Positions 24,746-31,416 of a stretch of DNA of 33,943 nucleotides are shown here, one piece after another. The notes below the pieces were generated by a model that searched no databases, was not told the origin of the DNA, and saw only the letters and a list, made by a program, of their open reading frames with translations. Within the stretch, counting starts at the first letter, position 1, and the number at the start of each line of letters is the position of its first letter. This DNA is from Patescibacteria group bacterium (GTDB lineage Bacteria > Patescibacteriota > Gracilibacteria > UM-FILTER-43-11), in NCBI GenBank assembly GCA_018825145.1, contig JAHJFD010000035.1:1-33943 (forward strand), given 5' to 3'. Made by a program: the position numbers and the translations under genes.

Positions 24746-25948
24746 ATGCGAAAAGCAACTATCGACATCCCTTTGGCCATCGTTATTTTCTGTCTCATTA
24801 TTTTTGGGATTATTATGATTTCGTCAGTCAGCGTGTATGAATCTTACCAGATGACCAACAATATGGTTTCTCAGGGGCTGCGTGACGAAGCGTCAAATAG
24901 CTTTTATCTGTGGCGGCATTTTTGGCGGGCGCTGATTTCCATTCCCATTTGGATTTTTGCCATTTATTTTCCACTCAAATTCTGGAAGAAGGCCGCCCTA
25001 CCCTTCTTCGTTATCACGATTCTCATGCTGTTCGCCCTCTTTCTGCCGGGAATTGGCGCGAATTATGGCACTTCCACTTCCTGGATAGACCTACCCTTTC
25101 TGCCTTCCGTTCAGCCGGCGGAAATGGCCAAATTAGGCCTTATCTTCTATCTTGCAGTATGGATGGAAAAACGGCAGGAACTAGTCCGCTCATTCCAGTA
25201 TGGCTTTATACCCTTCACTATCTTACTTAGCATTGTGGTTATTCTGCTGGCCATGCAGCCGGACTTCGGGTCCGTTCTGGTGATCGCGGTAATAGCCGCT
25301 TCCATGTTTTTCGCGGCAGGCGGAAGCCCCCTTCACATTCTGGCGGGGGGGCTTTTGGCGGCGGCAATGGCCTACCCCATCATCATGAGCAAGGACTACA
25401 TCCGTAACCGCTTTCTCACCTTTCTCAACCCGGAACTCGACCCTCTCAACATCGGCTTTCAGATCAAACAGGCCTTGATTGCCATCGGCAGTGGCGGCGT
25501 TTTTGGGGTAGGCTTCGGAAAGTCCATCCAGAAGTTCGGTTATCTGCCCGAGGTGCAGGGTGACACCATCTTCGCGGCCGCCGCCGAAGAACTTGGTTTT
25601 ATACGCATCAGCTTTCTGGTCATCGCCTATCTGGTCATCGCCTATCGCGGTTATAAAATTGCCGGTAACGCGCAGGACCGCTTCTCGATGCTGATTGCCA
25701 CAGGCATTACCAGTTGGTTTGCCTTTCAGGCTATCATCAATATGGGTGTCAATCTGGCCATTCTGCCGCTGACCGGTCTTACCCTGCCATTTGTGAGCTA
25801 CGGCGGATCCTCACTAATGGTGAATGTGCTGGCGGCAGGCATTTTACTTAATATTTCCCGCTATGCGGAAGTCGGTACGAATTTTGCTGACCGGCGGCGG
25901 ATCAGGAGGGCATATCATCCCCAACCTCGCCGTCGCGTCAGCCATTAA
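24746..25948 (+). CDS. ftsW: FtsW-type SEDS peptidoglycan glycosyltransferase
   Basis: 400 residues, about ten transmembrane helices. Typical SEDS motifs: QPAEMAKLG, MQPDFGSVL, LDPLNIGFQ, GKSIQKFGYLPE, FAAAAEELGF and LPFVSYGGSSL. SEDS proteins polymerise lipid II into glycan strands at the division site (FtsW) or along the wall (RodA); the adjacent murG favours FtsW. The expected TDFIF is here GDTIF. The last 28 residues (Arg-rich, ending RRAYHPQPRRRVSH) are read over the start of murG in another frame, and this basic tail would lie in the cytoplasm. Confidence 0.92.
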   Translation: MRKATIDIPLAIVIFCLIIFGIIMISSVSVYESYQMTNNMVSQGLRDEASNSFYLWRHFWRALISIPIWIFAIYFPLKFWKKAALPFFVITILMLFALFLPGIGANYGTSTSWIDLPFLPSVQPAEMAKLGLIFYLAVWMEKRQELVRSFQYGFIPFTILLSIVVILLAMQPDFGSVLVIAVIAASMFFAAGGSPLHILAGGLLAAAMAYPIIMSKDYIRNRFLTFLNPELDPLNIGFQIKQALIAIGSGGVFGVGFGKSIQKFGYLPEVQGDTIFAAAAEELGFIRISFLVIAYLVIAYRGYKIAGNAQDRFSMLIATGITSWFAFQAIINMGVNLAILPLTGLTLPFVSYGGSSLMVNVLAAGILLNISRYAEVGTNFADRRRIRRAYHPQPRRRVSH

Positions 25949-26906
25949 AGATAGGCAGCCTGATGCTAAGCTCCTTTACGTCAGCTCCCGAAGCAAGCTC
26001 GATGCCGGGCTTCTAAAAGGTACGGGAATTCCGGTTCGCCGAATTTTCTCGGGCAAGTGGCGCCGTTATTTCTCCTGGCAGAATTTTATCGACCCGTTTT
26101 TTGTCTTACTGGGCTTCTTTCAGTCACTGATCATCCTGATCCGCTTTCGGCCGCACATCGTCTTTTCCAAAGGGGGATTTGTAAGCCTGCCGGTAGTTTT
26201 GGCGGCCTTCTTATTGCGCCGCCGGATCATTCTCCACGAATCCGACAGCCGAATGGGCATTGCCAACCGAATCGCTTCCGGATTGGCGTCCGTGGTATGC
26301 GTGGCATTCCCCGATTTACTTAAAAAGGGCAAAAAATACCGCATGACAGGTAATCCGATTCGTACGGAGATTGCTCAGGGGAGCACCGCTAAAGGCTACA
26401 GACTCACCGGCTTCAAAGCCGGCATCCCAGTCCTTCTGGTCTGGGGAGGTAGTCAGGGGGCGGCCGAAATTAACAATCTGATAAAGAAGGATTTTGAAAA
26501 TCTCACCCGCAAATTTCAAATCATCCATATCACCGGCCCCGATAAAGACATTGGCAAAAAAAACTCCAATTACATCAGTTTTGAGTATCTCGATCAGGAG
26601 CTGAAACATATCTACGCCATTACCGACCTGGTCATAGGGCGGGCCGGCGCCAATTCCCTTTACGAACTGGCTTATCTCGGAAAGCCCAATATTATCATCC
26701 CCCTGAATAATTCCGACCAGTTAAACAACGCCCGATATTTCGAAGAAAAAGGCGCCAGTATCGTTCGCAAAGGAACTGACAGACTCTTTGATATGGCGCG
26801 TAATTTGTGGCAGAATAAAGCCCTCCAAAACGCGATGAAAAAAGCACTTGCTGAAATTTCCGGCAATCATGCGAATGATAAGATCGCATCAATCATCTTA
26901 GATTAA
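25863..26906 (+). CDS. murG: UDP-GlcNAc:lipid-I N-acetylglucosaminyltransferase (MurG)
   Basis: 347 residues from the ATG at 25863. ILLTGGGSGGHIIP follows after six residues, as in MurG proteins, and no later in-frame start precedes this glycine-rich motif (GTACGA cannot serve). Further motifs: VFSKGGFVSLP, LHESDS, WGGSQGAAEINN and GRAGANSLYELAYLGKP of the UDP-GlcNAc site. It makes lipid II on the inner membrane face, the substrate that FtsW polymerises. The start lies 86 nt inside ftsW, an unusually long overlap, so translation of the two is probably coupled. Confidence 0.95.
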   Translation: MRKSVRILLTGGGSGGHIIPNLAVASAIKDRQPDAKLLYVSSRSKLDAGLLKGTGIPVRRIFSGKWRRYFSWQNFIDPFFVLLGFFQSLIILIRFRPHIVFSKGGFVSLPVVLAAFLLRRRIILHESDSRMGIANRIASGLASVVCVAFPDLLKKGKKYRMTGNPIRTEIAQGSTAKGYRLTGFKAGIPVLLVWGGSQGAAEINNLIKKDFENLTRKFQIIHITGPDKDIGKKNSNYISFEYLDQELKHIYAITDLVIGRAGANSLYELAYLGKPNIIIPLNNSDQLNNARYFEEKGASIVRKGTDRLFDMARNLWQNKALQNAMKKALAEISGNHANDKIASIILD

Positions 26907-26914
26907 ACCAGATT

Positions 26915-28036
26915 ATGAAAATCGGGATCAACGCAAGATTTTTGTCACAGCCTTATACCGGAATTGGAAAGTATTCCTATAATTTGCTCAAGGCGCTTTC
27001 GCAGCTGGATGAACAGAATGAATATTATCTTTTCACGCCTCAGCTGGTTGATTTTCCTTTACCAGATAACTTTAAGCAGATCCGCGTGCCCGAAAAGGAC
27101 TTTTCTTCTCCCAGCCTCCGGAAAGCGCACTGGGAATACAGCCTGATCCCCAAAGAACTAAAAAAATGGGAAATTGACATGGTTCACTTCCTCTATCCCA
27201 GCAATCCCCTAATAAAACCGGGCATCCCCACTATTGTGACCGTCCATGACATGATTCCATGGAGGTTGCCGGAATACAACAAACGCTTCCGCTCCAGACT
27301 ATATCACTGGCACGCCAAATGGGCCTTAAAGCGGGCTGACCACCTCATTACAGTTTCAGAATTTTCCAAAAGTGAAATCCGGAAAATCATCAAAACTGAA
27401 GATAAAAATTTATCTGTGACACACCTGGCTCCGCCAATTACTCATTACGATGACATGCCGCCGGGCTTAACATTACGACGCAAATTTTTGCTTTACGTAG
27501 GCGGTTACGACGCCCGAAAAAATATACCTATGCTCATGATCGCTTATCAGAAGTTCATTGCCAATTATTACCCCATCGATCTGATTCTGGTAGGTGGAAA
27601 GGGAAGGGGGCTGGAAGATTACATCACGGACGCGTTTATAGAAAAAGTAGCCGGTCAATATCCGGTAAAACAAAAAGGGAAAATTATTTTCACCGAGGCA
27701 TTACAGGACTCCGAATTGGCCGCTTTGTACCGGCAGGCCATGGCGCTGGTCCATCCGTCCGGTTATGAAGGCTTCAATCTTCCTCTGGTGGAAGCCATGA
27801 AATATGGCCTTCCTCTCGTAATCTCCGACATTCCGGTTCACCACGAAGTGGCGGAGGACGCCGGTTTTTACGTCAATCCAAAATCAGAAGACACGTTCGG
27901 TATCGGACTGCATGAATTCCTGAACAACGCCAAACTCCGGAAGGAACTGGCAGAAAACGCGGCTAAACGCAGTAAAAGTTTTGACTGGAAGGAAGCGGCA
28001 CAGCAGACTCTGGATGTCTATAATCTATTTATATAG
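26915..28036 (+). CDS. Family 4 glycosyltransferase
   Basis: 373 residues, GT-B fold. The N-terminus (MKIGINARFLSQPYTGIGKY) and HDMIPWRLPEY are typical of GT4 proteins; YVGGYDARKN and HPSGYEGFNLPLVEAM with the E-x7-E catalytic motif complete the assignment. It starts 8 nt after murG, so it is probably part of the ftsW-murG operon. It may decorate a surface glycan or lipid; the sugar cannot be inferred. Confidence 0.92.
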   Translation: MKIGINARFLSQPYTGIGKYSYNLLKALSQLDEQNEYYLFTPQLVDFPLPDNFKQIRVPEKDFSSPSLRKAHWEYSLIPKELKKWEIDMVHFLYPSNPLIKPGIPTIVTVHDMIPWRLPEYNKRFRSRLYHWHAKWALKRADHLITVSEFSKSEIRKIIKTEDKNLSVTHLAPPITHYDDMPPGLTLRRKFLLYVGGYDARKNIPMLMIAYQKFIANYYPIDLILVGGKGRGLEDYITDAFIEKVAGQYPVKQKGKIIFTEALQDSELAALYRQAMALVHPSGYEGFNLPLVEAMKYGLPLVISDIPVHHEVAEDAGFYVNPKSEDTFGIGLHEFLNNAKLRKELAENAAKRSKSFDWKEAAQQTLDVYNLFI

Positions 28037-28051
28037 TAAAATAGACCTGCT

Positions 28052-28291
28052 ATGTCAATGAGCCTTATCACTTTCATCATCATTCATCTTGGAGTCTTCG
28101 CATTTATGGTAGAAATGCTAAGAAGACTTACCATGAGACATCGTGAGTATCCGCTTGATGAAAACAGAGAGACCCTGCCGTTTGGCTTTTTAAGACTGCG
28201 CCACATCGTTGTGATGTTTATTATCAGCTATATCGCCTGGGTGCTTTTTTCACTGTGGCTTTATCAATTGTTTATTGGGGATCTATTATGA
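28052..28291 (+). CDS. Small two-helix membrane protein
   Basis: 79 residues with two hydrophobic helices (LITFIIIHLGVFAFMV and IVVMFIISYIAWVLFSLWLY) separated by a charged loop (RRLTMRHREYPLDENRE). A second ATG two codons in is an alternative start. It lies 15 nt after the GT4 gene, and its stop overlaps the guaA start in an ATGA, so translation is likely coupled to guaA. No known family recognised. Confidence 0.75.
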   Translation: MSMSLITFIIIHLGVFAFMVEMLRRLTMRHREYPLDENRETLPFGFLRLRHIVVMFIISYIAWVLFSLWLYQLFIGDLL

Positions 28292-30117
28292 AGCACAATA
28301 AAATCGCAGTCCTCGATTTTGGAGGACAGTACGCCCACCTGATTGCCAACCGAGTTCGCCGTTTGGGAGTTTACAGTGAAATTCTTGATAACGACATTCC
28401 CGCCAGTCGGCTCCGCGAATATAAAGGCGTAATTCTTTCCGGTGGGCCGGACAGTGTGAACGACCCCAACGCTCCCAAATGCGATCCAAAAATCTTCAGC
28501 CTGCCAATTCCTATTCTGGCCATCTGTTACGGACACCAGCTTATGCAGCATATGACGGGTGGGCGCGTTGCTAAAGGAAAAACCAAAGAATACGGATTTG
28601 CCACCCTTCACGTTAAAAAAGCCGAAGGGATTTTTAAGGATTTCCCTAAAAGTTCCCGCGTCTGGATGTCGCACTTTGACATGGTGCGGGAAATGGCCGA
28701 TGGATTTGAAACCATCGGCGAAACCGAAGACTGCCCCACCGCCGCCATCGCCGACTTCAAAAAAAACCACTACGGCATCCAGTTTCATATGGAAGTCACG
28801 CATACCGAAGAAGGCCAAAGGCTTCTCGATAATTTTCTTAATATTTGCGGTGTCAGGCGTGACTGGAATATTAAACAGTTTATCAAAGATGAAATCGAAG
28901 TGATTAAAAAAAAGATCGGCGACAAAAAAGTTTTTCTACTGGTTTCCGGAGGGGTGGATTCCACCGTTTGTTTCGCCCTTCTCGAAAAAGCCCTCGGCCC
29001 GAATCGCGTTTACGGCATGCTGGTCGACACCGGACTTATGCGCTTTCAGGAAGCCGAAAAAGTCCGTAAGACCCTTGCCGGCGCCGGTTTTACCAATCTG
29101 CATGTGGCCGACAAAAAAGATCTCTTTTTAAGCCGCCTCAAAGGCGTTTCGGACCCCGAAAAAAAACGAAAAATCATCGGCGATCTGTTCTGGGAGGTTA
29201 AAGAAGACGTGGCCGAAGAGCTTGGACTGAACCCAGATGAATGGATCATGGGGCAGGGAACCATTTACCCCGACACCATCGAAACCGGCGGCACCAGGCA
29301 TGCCGATAAAATCAAAACCCATCACAACCGTGTGGACCTGATGCAGGAAATGATACGGGCGGGAAAAGTGATTGAACCTATTTCCGAACTATACAAAGAC
29401 GAAGTCCGTGAACTTGGCGAAGAGCTTGGTCTGCCTCACGAGCTCGTTTGGAGGCACCCCTTCCCGGGGCCGGGCCTTGGCGTGCGCATTTTGTGCACCG
29501 GTAAAAAGGAAGTGGCCGCCGCTCACGCCAGAACTTCGGCTGTGTACGAACTCAGCGAAAAAATCACCAAATTTATTCGCGACAAATTCAACCTTGGAAT
29601 AACAGCAAAAGTCCTGCCCTGCAAATCGGTTGGTGTGCAAGGCGATGAGCGCACTTATCGTCATCCGGTTGCGTTATTTACCGATTTGCGCGACTGGGAA
29701 GTGCTTGAAAAAATCTCCACCTCAGTCACCAATAATTTTTCTGAAGTAAACCGAGTTATACTCACTTTGCATGGCGAAGCGGGCGACTTCAGACTCAAGC
29801 TTGCCGACACCAGCGCCGACCGTGTAACAGCTTTACAAAAAGTGGACGACGCCGTCACCAAAATCATGGCAGAGGCCCCCGAAGACTACGGTATCTGGCA
29901 GTTCCCGGTGGTACTCGTACCCGTCAGCACAAAGCCCGATCACGAATCCATCGTCTTTCGGCCAATTGTTTCGACCGAAGCAATGACCGCCAGTTTCGCC
30001 AAAATCGACTCCGCCACCCTTCAAAAACTCACCGCAGCCTCATCCTCTGAATCTTCCATTTCACACATCTTTTACGACCTCACGCACAAACCACCCGGCA
30101 CGATTGAATGGGAATAA
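28288..30117 (+). CDS. guaA: GMP synthase (glutamine-hydrolysing), long form
   Basis: 609 residues from the ATG at 28288. The class I amidotransferase domain has Cys80 (AICYGHQ), His167 and Glu169 (GIQFHMEV). The ATP pyrophosphatase domain has SGGVDST (220-226), and the C-terminus ends PGTIEWE as usual. It converts XMP to GMP with glutamine and ATP. Usual bacterial enzymes are ~510-525 residues, so this one carries about 85 extra residues, mostly in the C-terminal half around VLPCKSVGVQGDERTYRHP and the following dimerisation region, as in the longer eukaryote-type enzymes. Start chosen because VLDFGGQYAHLI follows and upstream codons only shadow the small membrane gene. Confidence 0.95.
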   Translation: MKHNKIAVLDFGGQYAHLIANRVRRLGVYSEILDNDIPASRLREYKGVILSGGPDSVNDPNAPKCDPKIFSLPIPILAICYGHQLMQHMTGGRVAKGKTKEYGFATLHVKKAEGIFKDFPKSSRVWMSHFDMVREMADGFETIGETEDCPTAAIADFKKNHYGIQFHMEVTHTEEGQRLLDNFLNICGVRRDWNIKQFIKDEIEVIKKKIGDKKVFLLVSGGVDSTVCFALLEKALGPNRVYGMLVDTGLMRFQEAEKVRKTLAGAGFTNLHVADKKDLFLSRLKGVSDPEKKRKIIGDLFWEVKEDVAEELGLNPDEWIMGQGTIYPDTIETGGTRHADKIKTHHNRVDLMQEMIRAGKVIEPISELYKDEVRELGEELGLPHELVWRHPFPGPGLGVRILCTGKKEVAAAHARTSAVYELSEKITKFIRDKFNLGITAKVLPCKSVGVQGDERTYRHPVALFTDLRDWEVLEKISTSVTNNFSEVNRVILTLHGEAGDFRLKLADTSADRVTALQKVDDAVTKIMAEAPEDYGIWQFPVVLVPVSTKPDHESIVFRPIVSTEAMTASFAKIDSATLQKLTAASSSESSISHIFYDLTHKPPGTIEWE

Positions 30118-30185
30118 TTGAGGTGAGAGAAAAAATATCACTATCGTTTTGATATTTAAGAATCAAAAATCTGATACCTCCAACC

Positions 30186-30262
30186 ACACTCCAACCACAC
30201 TCCCCCCACACTCCCCCCACACTCCCCCCACACTCCCCCCACACTCCCCCCACACTCCCCCG
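30186..30262 (+). repeat. 11-bp minisatellite, seven units, G4-capable on the minus strand
   Basis: ACACTCCCCCC recurs at 30186, 30197, 30208, 30219, 30230, 30241 and 30252 with exact 11-bp spacing; the first unit has CCAACC. The opposite strand carries five or more runs of five to six G separated by AGTGT, which meets the pattern for a G-quadruplex. Confidence 0.92.
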
Positions 30263-30398
30263 CACCACTTGCAAAACTTACACATAACTGCACATCTCAA
30301 TGTATAGTCATCGCTACCTATATGGTGCAAAATTGCGAGTGACTTCAGGGTGCATACCCCGGGGTGGCAGTTTGCCGATTCTTCTTATGACATTTTTC
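30263..30398. repeat. Degenerate relative of the palindromic element
   Basis: TTGCAAAACTTACACATAAC followed by TGCACATC resembles the tandem core of copies 1 and 2 with small gaps. Downstream, GGGTGCATACCCCGGGGTGG resembles the outer arms. GCACCA near 30263 and TGGTGC near 30322 form inverted arms. The match is weaker than between copies 1 and 2. Confidence 0.35.
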
Positions 30399-30426
30399 TT
30401 GCAAAACAGAATCATCCTATTATAAT
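30399..30426 (+). promoter_or_regulatory. Promoter of the RHH regulator gene
   Basis: TTGCAA (30399-30404) and TATAAT (30421-30426) with 16 nt between. The leader would be about 40 nt, A/T-rich, without a Shine-Dalgarno sequence. Confidence 0.65.
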
Positions 30427-30473
30427 AACCCCCTGATATTTAGTATATATTTAGCAATTAATTGATTTTTTGT

Positions 30474-30755
30474 ATGAAGAGAATGTTATTTCATATTTCC
30501 GATCAATTGGCTGATCAAATCGAGGAGGCCATTGAGCGCTGGGGTTTTGTGAATAAGCCCGAGTTTTTTCGCTATTCGGCCATTGAATTCCTGCGAAACG
30601 ACGCACGCCTTATGCCCGCCGATGAGACCCTGAAGGAACACGCCAAAGCTATTCGAAGGGTGCATGCGCATAAGTCCATCCGGGAACATCGCATGGCTTG
30701 GTACAAAAAAGAGAACGAGGACGAGAGCGAAAGAAAGGTACATCTTTATCGTTAG
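30474..30755 (+). CDS. Ribbon-helix-helix-type regulator
   Basis: 93 residues from the ATG at 30474; a TTG 12 nt upstream is a less likely start. MLFHISDQLADQIEEAIERW then NKPEFFRYSAIEFL has the strand-helix-turn-helix pattern of RHH proteins, followed by a charged helical tail rich in Lys, Arg and His (AIRRVHAHKSIREHRM). It would bind DNA as a dimer. It has its own promoter, lies next to the degenerate palindromic element and precedes the ECF sigma gene by 55 nt. Whether its targets are these nearby sites is unknown. Confidence 0.72.
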   Translation: MKRMLFHISDQLADQIEEAIERWGFVNKPEFFRYSAIEFLRNDARLMPADETLKEHAKAIRRVHAHKSIREHRMAWYKKENEDESERKVHLYR

Positions 30756-30758
30756 AGT

Positions 30759-30787
30759 TTGCCAATCTCGCATAACTATGCTATAAA
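30759..30787 (+). promoter_or_regulatory. Promoter of the ECF sigma gene
   Basis: TTGCCA (30759-30764) and TATAAA (30782-30787) with 17 nt between, beginning just after the stop of the RHH gene. The leader would be about 17 nt. Confidence 0.6.
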
Positions 30788-30810
30788 TAACCTACTTGAT
30801 TTGATTTTCC

Positions 30811-31368
30811 GTGCCCAAAAAATCTGATAAAGACTTAGGCCGACTCGTTGACCTCGCGCAAAACGGTGACACCGAGGCCTTCGGAAAAATTTATGATGCT
30901 TTAGTGAAGCCGGTTTACCGTTATATCTACTACCGCGTTGACAAGCACATTGCCGAGGATCTTACTGAAGAGACTTTTTTGAAGGCCTGGCAGAATCTTT
31001 CCAAATACAAAGCCGGGAAACACCCTTTTTCCGCCTGGATTTTCCGAATTGCTCACAATCTTGTCTGCGATCACTACCGGAGGAACGAAACATCTTCCGA
31101 GATCGACGAAGGTCTGCCGGACACCAAACTTGACGCAAGCCCCTCTTACCAGCTTGACCTCAAGCTCAACGAAGTCAGACTCCGGAAAGCCATCAACAAA
31201 CTTCCCGAAAACTATCAGCAGGTCATTTTACTGAAATATATCAACGAAGAGGAAAACGAAGTGATCGCCAGGGTGATCGGAAAATCTGAAGGAGCCGTCC
31301 GAACCATCCAATTCAGGGCTCTGGAAAAGCTCCGAAGCCTCCTTGAAGAAAGAAAAGAAGATTTTTGA
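30811..31368 (+). CDS. ECF-type RNA polymerase sigma factor
   Basis: 185 residues from a GTG start; no ATG is available near the start of the sigma-2 domain. Sigma-2 region: FGKIYDALVKPVYRYIYYRV, EDLTEETFLKAWQNL and FSAWIFRIAHNLVCDHYRR. Sigma-4 region: LPENYQQVILLKYINEE and IGKSEGAVRTIQFRALEKLR, the helix-turn-helix that contacts the -35 element. It has the two-domain layout of extracytoplasmic-function sigma factors, which direct polymerase to stress or envelope promoters. The next gene, 48 nt downstream, encodes a transmembrane FecR-like protein, the usual arrangement of an ECF factor with its regulator. Confidence 0.94.
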   Translation: MPKKSDKDLGRLVDLAQNGDTEAFGKIYDALVKPVYRYIYYRVDKHIAEDLTEETFLKAWQNLSKYKAGKHPFSAWIFRIAHNLVCDHYRRNETSSEIDEGLPDTKLDASPSYQLDLKLNEVRLRKAINKLPENYQQVILLKYINEEENEVIARVIGKSEGAVRTIQFRALEKLRSLLEERKEDF

Positions 31369-31416
31369 AACAAAATTGGTTTTTTTACGTTATAACAAGT
31401 GCGAAACCCCATCTTA

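Larger units (their letters stand above)
30118..30398. other. Intergenic region after guaA
   Basis: No gene. It contains an 8-bp stem (AAATATCA 30133-30140 / TGATATTT 30150-30157), the 11-bp minisatellite at 30186-30262 and a degenerate palindromic element. A clear terminator with a T run was not found after guaA. Confidence 0.6.

Noticed and set aside
30080..30274. Minus-strand Gly/Val/Cys-rich open frame
   Set aside because: It is only a translation of the 11-bp minisatellite, with no promoter or conserved features.
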